A DNA stretch of 64,000 nt from Pisolithus tinctorius (taxonomy: Eukaryota > Basidiomycota > Agaricomycetes > Boletales > Pisolithaceae), in NCBI GenBank assembly GCA_024663395.1, contig JANFAH010000125.1:16688-80687 (forward strand). Direction: 5' to 3'. The notes under the pieces are model-generated. The model was given only the letters and a program-made list of their open reading frames with translations. It was not told where the DNA came from and did not search any database. Positions 41,426-55,180 of this stretch are shown here, one piece after another. A program made the position numbers and the translations under genes. The first letter of the stretch is position 1, and every line of letters begins with the position of its first letter.

Positions 41426-42964
41426 ATGTGTTCCTCCCCACACACTCCCACACCAGTGTCTCCTGCTTCCACCGACAGCTCCTCATCATCAGACAGTTCC
41501 ATGACAGTCTTTCCTGTTATCATAATGTCGTCAACACAGTCCCAGACAGCACGGTGCGAGAATACTGCACCTGGTAAGACCCCTCCCTTCTTGACAGTGG
41601 GCGATATTACCCTGGAAGGCTTGCGGAGCTGGGAACTGGGCTGCAAAAACTACTTTAGGCTGAAGAGTGTAGCAGAGGATGTTCAAGTCGCTAAAGTTGC
41701 TGGCCATCTCCTGGATCCTCGTGTACAAGATTGGATCAGTAACAACAGTACCTGGCTGACTGCCCTGACCTTCTCCAAGTTTATGGATGAGGTTCATACA
41801 TATTGGCTCCCCAGTGATTGGGTGGAAGCTATCCAGCAGAAGATGCTGTCGTCGACACAGGGTAGTAAGGCCTTTCATCTGTGGGCCGTTGAGGTAGAGA
41901 GCCTGAACGTTCTGTTGCGAGGAAGCGAGTTCCACCTTACCGAAGATCACCTCCGTTTCCACTTAGAGTCACACATGCACCCAGACCTTACTGCAGAATA
42001 TCGTCTAACCACTGCTCGTCGTGAGAAATGATTCCGTGCTTGGCTTGACTTGGTCCGTCTCTTAGACAAGAAACGTGTTCATGATGCTGCAAAGCTCGAC
42101 ACGGCTCTCCGTAAGAAGCCCTTCCAGCCTAGTCCGCTCAGCCAACACTACTGCACCGGGTTCAAAGGTACCAGACAGTCGTGCTCGTACTCGTCCTCCT
42201 GCCCTTACAGCAAGGAGCACCAACTCCTCCGTGATAATGCTGGTTGTTTCAAATGTCGTCGTCTCTTCCAAAATCACACCATGCATAACTGCCTGAATGA
42301 TTTCCCAGATGCAAAAAACTACAAGGCGCTGACTGCCACTGATGTCAAGGCTGCTCAGAGGAAACGTGCAAAGCCAGTTGCTGCTGTTGTTGAAGAGGAG
42401 CCAGTGGCAAAACATGCCCACATTACTGAAATCGATGACAACATGGATGCCATTGCGGTTGTTATGCCTTTGGCTGCCCTTGGAGATGGGACTGACTCAG
42501 GTGAAGAGTACGTTGCACCTCTTTCAGTCCCCCCACCTTCAATGGTCCTGCTTCTTGAAGGGCCTAATTTGACCTTCCCCTTGCCCATAAAAGCACTGAT
42601 TGACAGTGGTTCGCATTTAGTTCTGATTGATGAAGGTCTTGTCTCAAAGCTGGACCTCCGGCATCGTCAACTACATAAGTCCCTTAATGTTTCGGTGGCG
42701 CTTTCCTCTGGCGATCAAGAGATCATGTCCTTACAGAGTTATGTCGTTCTGTCTTGCCTTTCTTCTGATATACGTTTTCGTTCACATTCCATTCGTGCAA
42801 TCATCGCACCCCATTTGTGTATGCCACTCTTGTTGGGGCTTCCTTTTCTCTCACATAATGGGCTCATTATCGATCACGCTCTCCGCACATGTGTTGATAA
42901 AAATACTGGTTATGATTTAATGAATCCTCCCCAGTTTCTGTCCCCACTCCCCCTCAGGCAGTGA
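41426..42964 (+). pseudogene. gag: Element A Gag-protease, one internal stop
   Basis: One frame runs from 41426 to 42964 broken only by TGA at 42029-42031 in ARREK-stop-FRAWLD, probably CGA before deamination. The capsid part has GLRSWELGCKNYFRLK and WLPSDWVEAIQQKM. A zinc-knuckle-like CFKCRRLFQNHTMHNC and a protease site ALIDSGSHLVLID with LLLGLPFLSHN follow. The frame ends CAG-TGA at the point where the pol frame (-1) opens at 42961. Upstream, 41166-41425 is the leader, Ser/Pro-rich in open frames. Confidence 0.8.
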
Positions 42965-45900
42965 CCCCTACTGTTCAAGCTGTTAAACAACTTAAGAAGG
43001 CAGTTCTAGAGGAACTATGCAGTGTTTTACCCAGGCATCATGAACTTGTTGAGGTAGCGGCAACTCTGGTTTGTGGGGTGGATATCATTGGCGCAGTACA
43101 GCATCGCATTGCAGTTCTCGCTGCTGCCGAGGAGCTGACAAAGCGTGATGCATGACTCAAGGACGAGTTCGCTGATCGCTTCCCTGTCGACATCCTGCCC
43201 ACGGATGCCCTACCTGATGATGTCCTTTTCCACGTACAGCCCAAGGATGCCAACAAGGTAATTCAACTTCGGTCGTATGACTGTCCCAAGAAGTATCATG
43301 AAGCATGGAAGATGTTACTACAGCAGCACCTTGATGCAGGACATTTACGGCCTTCCAATAGCACTCATTCTTCACCAGCCTTCATCATTCTGAAGGCAGA
43401 CCCTACAGCATTACCCCGCTGGGTGAATGACTTTCAACAGCTCAATCTGAATACTGTACCAGACAATCATCCGCTACCCTGCATCGATGAGATCCTTCGT
43501 GATTGTGCTAAGGGCAAGTACTTCGCAAAACTAGATATGACTAATGCGTTCTTCCAGACCAAGGTCCATCCAGATGACATCAAGTGGTTGGCCGTACACA
43601 TGCCTTGGGGCCTGTACAAATGGACTGTGATGCCCATGGGGGTATGCAACACCCCTGCGGTTCATCAACATCACATGTCCGCTGCCCTCCGCCATTTGAT
43701 TGGTCGCATCTGCCACGTCTACCTTGACGATATCATTATCTGGTCACAGACACTTGAGGAGCATGAACGCAATGTTCGTGCAGTACTTCAGGCCCTCTGC
43801 GATGCTAAGTTATTTTGTTCTCTTAAAAAGACACAGTTGTTCTGTACTGAGGTGCTTTTCCTTGGCCACCGTGTCTCTGCTCAGGGGATAGAGCCAGACT
43901 CCTCCAAGATCGCAAGGATTCTCGACTGGCTGGTCCTGCGATCAGTAACTGACATGCGTGCCTTCCTTGGACTCGTCCATTACGTCGCCGACCATCTCCC
44001 CAATCTCATGGAATATACACGTATCCTGAACACACTAACGACCAAAACTGCGGAGCTCAAGTTCCCAGTCTGGACCAATGACCATCAGTGGGCCTTTCAG
44101 GCCATCAAGGATCTAGTAGTCAGCCCCCACTGTTTGATGACAATTGACCACAACAACCCAGGTGATAACCACATTTTTCTTACATGTGATGCATTGGACT
44201 TTCATACAGGGGCGATCCTATCTTGGGGACCTACATGGGAGACTGCACAGCCAGTTGCCTTCGACTCTACACCTCTGCGTGGTGCAGAGCTCAACTACCC
44301 CATGCATGAAAAGGAACTCCTCGCCATCATCCACGCCCTGAAGAAGTGGAGGGTCGAGCTACTCAGTGCCCCAGTGGTCGTGTATACAGATCATTGTACT
44401 CTCCAGAATTTTGCCCTACAGCACGACCTTTCCCAATGCCAGGCCTGGTGGCAGGAATATATGTCACAGTTTGACCTGTCTATCCATTATGTTCCAGGCG
44501 AGCGTAATGTGGGCACTGATGCGCTGTCTCGTCACTCAGATGATGTTCCCCCTGTAGCCACAGTGTCAACCATTGAGGTGGACAAGTCATTAATGGTAGA
44601 GATATTGAAAGGTTATACGGAAGATCCCTTCTGTAGGCGCCTCTTCTCTCTTCTTGACTCCCTCCCCGGGCTGCAGGAACGTGATGGCCTGTTGTACCTT
44701 GTGGGTTGTCTAGTGATTCCCTGCATACACTCTCTTCGTGAATGCTTCTTCCACCTTGCCCACAATGCCTTAGGCCACTTTGGTACGGATAAGACATATG
44801 CAGCCCTACAAAACTCCTTTTACTGGCCTAACATGCACCACGATCTTGCATCCACGTACATCCCTGCTTGCACTCACTGTATGCACAACAAGTCTCTGAC
44901 TACAGCACCTGCAGGTCCCCTACACCCCTTGCCAGTCCCCAACGCTCGTGGTGACTCGGTCACCATTGACTTCATCGGGCCCTTACCAGAGGACCACGGC
45001 TTCAACATGATCGTCACCATGACGGACCATCTCAGTGCAGACATGTGTCTTGTACCTTGTCAGAGTTCCATCACCACCACAGAATTTGCCTCCTTATTCT
45101 TCGACCACTGGTATTGCGAGAATGGTCTCCCCTTGGAGATTGTCTCAGACCATGATAAGCTTTTCGTATCTCACTTTTGGAAGTCACTTCACAAACTGAC
45201 AGGTGTCAAGCTCAAGATGTCGTCTTATCACCCTCAGACAGATGGGGCAAGTGAGCGTACCAATAAGATGGTTAACCAATGCATCCACTTCCACGTCGAG
45301 CGTAATCAGAAAGGCTGGGTCAAGGCCCTGCCTAGGGTACATTTCCACATCATGAACACACTTAATAATAGCACAGGGTTTTCACCCTTCCAACTACATC
45401 TTGGACACTCGCCTTGTCTCTTGCCCCCTGTCTCTACCTCAGAGACCAGCACGGATGACCACAGCGATGCTGCCAGTTTCCTGGCTCGTTTGGATATGGA
45501 CGTTCTTGAGGCTCGCGATAATCTTCTTGTGGCTAAGGTGGCTCAAGCCCATGCGGCCAATCGCTGTCGTGTCCCCAACCCGAGGTTTTCAGTTGGGGAC
45601 AAGGTTTGGCTATCTACAAAGCATCATCATCATGAATATATTGCTAATGGTACCAATCGTGTAGCTAAATTTATGCCTCAATATGATGGGCCATATACCA
45701 TCTTGTCAGCTTCCCCAGAGATGTCTACATACGTCCTGGACATGCCTCGTGCGTCAAGTGCATGCAACACATTCCATGTTAGCCAACTACATGCCTTCGT
45801 GCCCAATGACATGATGCTCTTTCCCTCACGTGAGCTGCCTCGCCTGGGCCCTGTGGTCACGGCAGATGGCCAGCTGGAGAATTTGATTGAGCGGATATTG

Positions 45901-46041
45901 GACGAGAAGCGGGCTGGAAGGTCGAAGAAGTATTTGGTGCAGTGGTTAGGGTTTGGTCCAGAGGATGATGAGTGGTTGATGAAGAAAGAATTGGAGGATT
46001 GTGAAGCATTGGACGTCTGGGAAAGGGAACACCCACCGTAG
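42961..46041 (+). pseudogene. pol: Element A Pol with chromodomain, one internal stop
   Basis: A single frame of 1026 codons is interrupted by TGA at 43153-43155 (KRDA-stop-LKDEFADRFP, again probably from CGA). Domains: reverse transcriptase (PAFIILKADPTALPRWVNDFQQLN, YFAKLDMTNAFFQTKV, HVYLDDIIIWS with YLDD), RNase H (CDALDFHTGAILS, EKELLAIIHALKKWR, YTDHCTLQNF), integrase (H-H-C-C finger HLAHNALGHFG...CTHC, then VTIDFIGPLP, IVSDHDKLFVS, YHPQTDGASERTN) and a chromodomain at the C-terminus (KYLVQWLGFGPEDDEWL). Apart from the stop all catalytic residues appear present. Confidence 0.85.
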
Positions 46042-46192
46042 AGGGTCAGCAGTGGAGGAAAGATGCTGAAGAGTTGGAGGTTTAGATCAGGGTTGGAGGT
46101 TAGATCAGTGACAAAGAAGAAGTTGATGAAGAATTGTTCGCTCGCGCTCACCCCTCTTCCCCCCAGTTACTCTTTTTTATGGGTTGGGAGGG

Positions 46193-46500
46193 TGTAAGCA
46201 TATGCTTACTACTCACGCTACCACTACCACTCACACCAACACCACTCACGCGCCACTCACTGTCACATCACACTATCATGTCTCCTATCGTGCCCTCGTC
46301 TTTCGTCTGGGCATGCAGATCCCTGCTGTGTTTATACTGGTGCTACATGTATGCACAGGGACATCCTTTCTTTCCCTCTTTCTCTCTCTATCATCTTGTA
46401 TCAGCATATATGCTTGGTTGTTCAATCCACATGCCTGTCCATGTTCTGTTGTTGCTGCGATCTGTCCTGAGTGTGCTCACCCCTACCATGGTGAGTTCCA
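46193..46500 (+). repeat. Element A, 3' LTR (308 bp)
   Basis: It is preceded by the purine tract GGGTTGGGAGGG, a fitting plus-strand primer, and followed by the target duplication GCCTG. The ends are TG...CA. Confidence 0.9.
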
Positions 46501-46970
46501 GCCTGTTTGGTTGAGGTCCGGGTTCCGGAAGAACCTATAGTATGATGTTCGGACGTGTGCGTAAGGGGAGAAAACATTTCTCGTGATCGGCAGGAACATT
46601 GGCAATCTGTGATCTCGCAGAGCATAGCAGAGGCGCAGGACAGTGAATAGGTATACTATATCTCTACAAAGTGCTGCGGAAAATGTGACAGTAAAATTCC
46701 CTCCACTATTCCATTACATAGATTCCCGATATACGAGCTACTTTCTCTGCACTAATTCCCCAAACTTCACAAGCACAACGACAATTTGGCTCCGTCAACG
46801 TCCACTGGCCCGCCCTCCGAGATTCATTTTTATCAAACGGAAGTTTTTCATGCTTGCTTACTCCACACCACCTTGTTTCCGTGAAAAATCGCATGCTCAT
46901 AAAAGCGTAGTCGTCAGAACTCCGCTTCGCCGGGTCCGCGAGGGGCGGATACCCGGGATTGATCTACGTG
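46501..46970 (+). pseudogene. RWDD2-like pseudogene, 3' half
   Basis: It resumes exactly after the target duplication with GTTTGGTTGAGGTCCGGG, matching the functional gene from about 2943 on the minus strand. It continues across the equivalent of the exon 1/intron/exon 2 junction (GACAGTGA then GTGACAGTAAAATTCC) and into the DUF1115 region, where similarity fades near 46970. In-frame stops follow the junction (GAATAG) and a segment around HHLVSVTKRKL is deleted. Confidence 0.82.
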
Positions 46971-47026
46971 AGATTCGTGAGATGAAATACTATGAAATCT
47001 AGTGTAGAATAACTTGGTCTTAAGCT

Positions 47027-47310
47027 GACGAACGAAGAAGTACGTCCCTTGCTTCCCGCGAAGTGGAAGATCATGATCAGACCTTAAATCAAGGACGCCA
47101 CCACCATGACATTAAGGAGCTTGCTGACATTCGCACGCACTGAGTCGATGGGTGACGTTGATTCACTCCTGCGTGTATACCATTCTGGCATCCAACGCGG
47201 TGAACCTGCCGTCGGCCAGAAGGAGGCCCTTGAGCGGTTGTTGCGCCAGCATCGTGAGGCCGCAGCTAGGGAGAGGGCAGACTCCCTCCTAACCTCTGTT
47301 TCGAGTGTGA
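47027..47310 (+). pseudogene. Homocitrate synthase C-terminal fragment
   Basis: It matches intron 6 and exon 7 of the homocitrate synthase at 51325-53273 in opposite orientation (ATCAAGGACGCCACC at 47088, GGCCAGAAGGAGGCCCT at about 47215). A one-base insertion after GCCACC and further small indels destroy the frame. It lies between the RWDD2 pseudogene and WD40 copy 2 and is thus another piece of the shuffled neighbourhood. Confidence 0.75.
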
Positions 47311-48111
47311 GGCTACATAGGGCTAAGTGGATTCTACTTACCTAAAGCTGGTCATGGCCGGGATGATCCGTTGTATCATACCAAAAGCCCTCCGGGCGCT
47401 CCTACAAGTACAAACACGAGCCACCGCAACGGTTCACGTCACGGCAGGTCACGAGGTGCGGTGGCACTGCGGTGGCCCCACCGGCAGGTGCCGGGGCGTG
47501 ACAGCGGAGCGTCTGTTCTCGGATTTCACGAGAGATAACCGGTTCATGATTCACATAAGAGCAATGATTCCCAATCTAGTTGGCCCGGCTCTTTCGGTTG
47601 ATCAACGGCGACGCGAATGTAGCCCAAAAGTATCGGTACACGGCATAGAAGTCTATTATTATGGTGAAAATGCTTGCACAACACAGCAAGAGCGGCGCGG
47701 TTGTCCATTGTACTGGTGCTGGTCTGACTCGAGCGCGTCCAATCCAGCGGTTTAAAATTCTGCTTAGGAGGATGATCCCGATTTTGGAAGCTGCGCTGGA
47801 ATGTGCCGACCACCACTATAGTGAAGGATGAACGGACCGGTATAGATCCAGGGAGTGTTTTTCAAGTCACCGCTGGCATGGCCGGGATGATGCTGACACC
47901 TTCCACTCCAAAACATCGCAGACCAGTTTGACTACATTCGCTGTGGGCTTCCATTGGCGTAGTATGTGTAACGATGTGTGGGGCACACATCGTGCATTCT
48001 AGAGAATGGTGACCATACACTATTGGTTGTCTCTGAATCACAAGGCCGACCCTAAAAATTCTTTATTTAGGATGTAAGTGTTTATCCGTTGGTCCATCCT
48101 TTCTTTCTCCC
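47311..48111. other. Intergenic region upstream of WD40 copy 2
   Basis: No gene is recognised. The block GCATGGCCGGGATGAT occurs twice (about 47353 and 47877). The last 60 bases before the WD40 start resemble those before copy 1. Confidence 0.45.
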
Positions 48112-49684
48112 ATGTCAGATTCGCAGGTCGGCGACATCCACAACAACGTTACGTCGATTTCCATATCACCTAATGGCAAACATGTTGCCTTTGGGGGAGT
48201 TGGTGGCACCCTCACACTTTGGGACGTTGATCGTCGCCAACGTATCTGCCCACCAATAATGGCACACCAGGGTATCATCAACTCTGTATGTTACTCTGCT
48301 GACGGTCACATTGTTGCCAGTGCGTCGGACGACCAAACCATTGGGCTCTGGGATACCATCACTGGACAATCTCTATGGAAAACATTTACCAGTCATCAAG
48401 ATGGAGTTATCATCGTGGGATTTATGGTGGATGCTAGAACCGTTGTCAGTCTATCTAGGGATGGGGTCGTCCTTGTCTGGAAGGTAGCCATGGGCGAAGT
48501 CGAGCAGCGATTCCGCGTTTCCCTTGACGCGCGCTCTCTGGCCACTCTTTCTCATGATAGCGAGAAGTTGCTCGCAGCTCACAGGAGAGGCATAACGATT
48601 TGGGACACGATTACCATGGAGTCCGTCACGACCATTTCTCTCGAAGGCCCTGCAGTCCTTTGCATGGATCTTTCCTTGGACGCCACGAAGGTGGCATTTG
48701 GAATGGCTGACAATAGCATCTGCCTATGGGACCTTGGAACAGATAACCTGGATCCAACCCACTTAGAGGGCGGCAAGGATTTGCCTTTGTATGTAATATG
48801 GTCTCCTGATGGCAAGACTGTGTCATCTGTGGCGCAGAATGCCGCCTTGCGAGTGTGGAGCGTGGAGAGCGGACAATGCATGTCAGAGAGCTACACAACG
48901 AGGGGCCCAATTACATATTCCCCTGGTGGCAGATTCATCATTTGTCCAGGGGATGATAGCTCCCCTGACATTTGGGAAGTTCCTGAGGTATGTGCTGATG
49001 AAAATATATTGTTGCTGTTCCCTTACTTCGCCATGGAGATGCCTGATCACTCTTCGACATTTTTACTGGATGTATGTCTCCTCTGTCATATTGTTATGCA
49101 CCATTTCCCCGGCTAAACTTTAATAGTTGCCAGCAGCCGGGGTATCCATGCGCCACACAACTGGAGCTGCGGAATCCGATACTTTTTGGGGTGTATCTGG
49201 TGATGTATGCCCGGCTTATCAGCAAATCAGATGCTACTCGTACTAACTGATACCAGGTTCCAGTCACAAATACCCACCAGGTACAACGTCCGAGGGAACT
49301 GGAAGGTCCCGCTGGCCAGAACACACAATCCAGGACTAAACGCTTTTTTACCAAAACACTACAAAGGCTCTCCGCCCGAGGGAAAGAATCCGAAGGAATA
49401 GCTATGGCGAAGTACAAAAATGTAAGTTTCGGTTGCTGTAGCATCCCCGTTTTCCTTATTTCCAATAGCCAGTCGTTGTGGCTCCAGGTACGCGCAGGAG
49501 CGTGCCCCCAAGGAGACACGTATCGGTTACGCAGGATTTCAGAACCTCAGCTATTCCAGATAGTGTAAGCGATGAGTCAGAAGTTACGCCCCGACGTACG
49601 TCCAACGAGTCTATGGTTCCGGGCTGTCTGCCGTGCCGCGCGAGTTGGTTCTTCTTTTCGTTTTTGCTGTCCAAGCCAACTTGA
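48112..49684 (+). CDS. WD40-repeat beta-propeller protein, copy 2
   Basis: A 472-residue paralogue of the gene at 6371, with the same four-exon structure: 48112-49071, 49127-49204, 49257-49421, 49469-49684; introns are 55, 52 and 47 nt, all phase 0. Blades carry LTLWDVDR, IGLWDTITGQ, VLVWKVAMGE, ITIWDTI, ICLWDLG and LRVWSVE. The tail repeats the SDESEV acidic patch and ends GCLPCRASWFFFSFLLSKPT, so the GCxxCR plus hydrophobic end is conserved with copy 1. At the second intron, in-frame readthrough in copy 1 would stop, which supports the GTAYGC donor used here. It sits 1.6 kb from the convergent homocitrate synthase. Confidence 0.83.
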
Positions 49685-51324
49685 CACGTGCGAATCTGTC
49701 AGGGTGATAGTCTCAATGGTGTTACATCTCCCTCAGTCAGTGCAACATTTTCTCGGCCACCACCTTACCCCCGACGTCGACATTTCCTTTTCCCTGTTTC
49801 TTATCATCACACCTCAACTCTTGTACAATCACACCGCCATCGTTGCATGGTGTTTTCTGGGCAAGAAAACAAACCAAATTATTCCGTAGGATGATGGGTG
49901 CCTAGGTTTGGTTGATGTTGAGATATCGGATATGATGGGAAGCGCTGTCGTAGGTAGTGTGGAGGCCTTTCCTGGCTTCGTAAAGTTCGCGTATCAGCCA
50001 CGCACGGCCATGGCCCTTACTGAAAGTTCCTCTTCGACCCACTTGAGGTGAGTTTGGCACGTGAGTGTTCCCATTTGTATCTGATCCCGTGCACGACCCG
50101 GAGGTGTTTCTCAGCAGGGGAGACTTTGCCGCTGAATACTATCTGACGTGGCACATCGGACCATCACACGAAAGGTTCGATCCCTTTAGGGCCAACCTCC
50201 TTGGGGAATTTCCTCGGCCTCGTCGGAAACACACATCTGCTAATGACCGACTGTTGGGTGGAGATAGTTTTCCTGTCTGTAAGGTTAGTGGGCACTTCCC
50301 AACGCGAGATCATGACACGATTTGCCTCGATGTCCGGCAAAGTTCGTATTTCACGGTATTTTGACTTCAGTCGGTAAGTTTATTTACAGTGCTGCGGTGT
50401 TAAATCGAGAGGAATTTGGGTCGCCCAGGCCCTCATCACATATACTGCGGATTCGGGCCCCCTGCGGCCTTATGAATGTGTGCATGTGCTCTTGCTTGCG
50501 AACAGTGCCTGCCAATGCTATGGCGGTACTTGTTTGGGACCCGCCCTACTGTTGGTATGTACTAACCCATGCTGGTTTAACTCGTCTTGGTCCATCAACT
50601 CGTGTTTCTACAACCCTGCTGGCAATGAATACTCTTCCAGCTTGGCTGCTGCTTGGGTAGGCGACATCCTCATGCTTTAGGAGTGCAGTAAACTAAGAAC
50701 AGCGTGTTATGCACTTCAGCCCTGATTTTGGCTAATATCAATAATGCCGGAGATCGCAGGCTACAAATACATGCCGTGGCCCTGACCAAAGTACACCACC
50801 AGATGCCCTTATCCAAGCCCTCCCACCAGACGTCCAATAACTTCACAAAATTCAAGGTGCATTTGTAAATATGCAATGGCGTTCGGTAGAAGGAAATACC
50901 AACCTTTTGTGACCTACTCGCTCGGGTAGGCGAACATCTTATGCTTTGGGACGTAAAATAACTGACAACATTAGTGTCCACATGTTTTATGGTGTGCACT
51001 TCCCTCTCTCTGACTAAGTTGCGCACTATCAGGTTGTCTATACCCGAACCCTCCCACTCCTTACGAAACAATTCGGTACGCATGCAACAACTTCACTAAA
51101 ATCCAGGAACATTTATGAACACACAGATACCCTTCCGTCTATCGGAAATATCACCACTATACATTACTTTGCATCACACCTACATACATAGACGTCTTCC
51201 TAGATCGTACACATAAAGTCGCAGCCCTACGCCGCGTTTTGTCCCGGGAAGGTGCTTCCTTCCCTAGTATGTTTTGAGAGTTCGCGTTCCGGGGTAGCTG
51301 GGATGCCCAACAAAACAAAGACGC
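49685..51324. other. Intergenic part of the right segmental duplication copy
   Basis: It aligns loosely with 7935-9130. Open frames such as 50065-50364 are not conserved in the other copy. No gene is supported. Confidence 0.5.
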
Positions 51325-53273
<1,949 letters not shown>

Positions 53274-53375
53274 TGCGACAAAGTTTTTATGGAGTCGGAT
53301 TGTAATATGATCAGGTACACTGGCGGAGGGGTTAGGAACTGTTGATGTTGACGGGTCTTTAAGGATTGAGTGAAT

Positions 53376-53387
53376 TGACTCGAGTCA
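53376..53387. promoter_or_regulatory. Gcn4/Cpc1-like site upstream of homocitrate synthase
   Basis: TGACTCGAGTCA is a perfect palindrome of two TGACTC half-sites, 103 bp before the start codon. Cross-pathway control factors bind TGA(C/G)TCA in amino-acid genes of many fungi. The spacing here is wider by design of the two half-sites, so binding is a guess. Confidence 0.4.
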
Positions 53388-53689
53388 GACAAAAATTTGC
53401 GTGCAGAGTGGCGCTGGGCGCCTGGTGTGATGTCGCTTCTCGGCCGATCGGACTCAGCTGCCTGCTGTCTCCAAGCTCCAAGCACCGTGGGTCTACATTT
53501 CACTGTGATGTTCCTTGGTTGGTCGGATATGTATTACACTTTTGTACATCAGAAACATGCTCAGTTCATTTTGGTACCTAAAGCGCAAGCAAGCGACTAC
53601 CGAACGAAGGTATCGTATGCGACCATAGACTCAGGTGTAATCGAAAACCGACATTTGAGTGCTGCTCCACATCGCTCCAACTAGTAAGA

Positions 53690-55180
53690 TGTATCGCGTC
53701 AGGATTCAGGTGGTGGTCCGCAAAAGCGTCAAACTTTGCTCAACACATACTCTCCGAAAAGCGCGTGGTCGTTTGCGAACGCAAGGGCAGAGGAAGCGGA
53801 TGAGGTGTACTGTTTCCCGTTGAGAGGGCCATTAACGAACCGCAATGTAGTCGAGGTGAACGCCGACGGTAAAGAATTTATGGAAACAACTTGCTCATGA
53901 GCGTGACCGCACGGTAAGTAAACCATTTGTGTTTTCAGTCATGACACGAAATGCAGCGCGGCGACATGGGTCGCTACGCATAACATGGTGAAGACTCCAT
54001 ATTACCTTCTTGTGTTCCTATCGCACTAGATCAACGATGGTCGGATAAAACCGTGGTTGTCACTCACGTCTTTACGTTCGGCAGCAGCGTCGCCCTTTTT
54101 GAACTCGAACGAGATGGCAATATCGTACCATCAATCGGGATCAGAGTTTTTGGTGTTCTCCTTGGCCTGCTGTCAGTCAATACTCTTCTTCTCCACTAGC
54201 AGCAGGTATGCATGCGGGCGAGTGGCATTGGACAAATCGGAGAGACGATGACAGGGGCCATGATGCAAATCTAAGAGTTGCTGGAGTACTGGTGAGTTTG
54301 CCAGCCTCGTGCGCGACTTCGTCAAAAGCCTTCGAAAGGGGTTCAAACACTTCCCCCTCAGATACATCAAAAGCTTTAGCTCCTTATGTGCAGTCCACCC
54401 TAAGTCTCGGGACCAAACCTGAGCACCCTCCAGCGAAGTTTTGATTTTGGCGACGTTGATCTGCCCACGAAGGGATGGCATGGCCACAGACTTGAAACAC
54501 TCAAGTGATATTTAAGGGATTTTACCGATAACACGTCAGGACAGCCGCCTTACCGAGAGCGAGGTCCTCCAAACGGTAACCCACTACCGTCATCTCTTTC
54601 AGTTTGGTTAGAGTTTCAGATCTGGTGAGCTCCTTTGGCAGCTGCGTTACTTGTCCTTCCGTGTCCATAGTTAAACCACAGAAGCACGTGGAGCATGTTC
54701 AGTAAGCCCTTAATATGTTCCTTCCGATCGATTGTAGCACTCCGTTTAGTTACTCTCGGGGATGATATGGCCTCTATTAGTAGCTCTGCCGCGGTCCACC
54801 TACGTACCATGAGGGAGACGATACTCGAGTGCAAAAAAAGAAACATCAGCTAAGAAGAGAGATTGAATATGATGATACGGAGACCTACCGCGGATAAGCG
54901 TCGGGAATGACGATGTTCTCCGGTAGGGAAGACTTGAGGCATGCAGGCCGTTAAGGATGTCATGGAACAAGATCCCCAAGTGGCAGCATAGACGATCATT
55001 CGGTCTCCAGAATGACCGCCAATGATTCGAGGAAGCGATTTTCTGTTTCTCCAGCTGGTGTCTTTTACCTGCAAAATTACGTTGGGCCGATTGGAATGGC
55101 GAACACTCGTGGAGCTTAAATAGTCTTCGGACCCCGAAGTGTACGGTGGATGAGGACATCGAGCGCGGTCGTGGCAAGGA
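53690..55180 (-). pseudogene. Possible decayed gene of unknown family
   Basis: Several minus-strand stretches look protein-like but sit in different frames: AKAFDVSEGEVFEPLSKAF near 54400-54350, VKDTSWRNRKSLPRIIGGHS near 55070-55010, and QCHSPAYLLLVEKKS near 54230-54180. Each is separated by stops or frame changes not explained by clear GT-AG introns. I do not recognise the family. It may be a degraded gene or several chance frames. Confidence 0.25.

Larger units (their letters stand above)
23502..46500 (+). mobile_element. Gypsy chromovirus A (outermost), interrupted by B and C
   Basis: The element begins TGTAAG and ends TTCCA, flanked by the 5-bp duplication GCCTG (23497-23501 and 46501-46505). 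Its own sequence is 23502-23628 plus 40961-46500. The 5' LTR is split by element B; the 3' LTR is 46193-46500. The order gag, protease, RT, RNase H, integrase, chromodomain identifies a Ty3/gypsy chromovirus. LTRs differ by many transitions, often at CpG, and by a 22-bp indel, so it is the oldest of the three. Confidence 0.9.

Noticed and set aside
49205..49256. A GC-AG intron in WD40 copy 2 (GCAAAT aligned to GTAAAT of copy 1)
   Set aside because: A GT donor 17-18 bases upstream, conserved in both copies, gives phase 0 and joins all exons, so no GC donor is needed.
50175..50195. T-arm-like AAAGG-TTCGATC-CCTTT as part of a tRNA
   Set aside because: It lies in the segmental duplication, its counterpart near 8510 lacks the motif, and no other arms are present.
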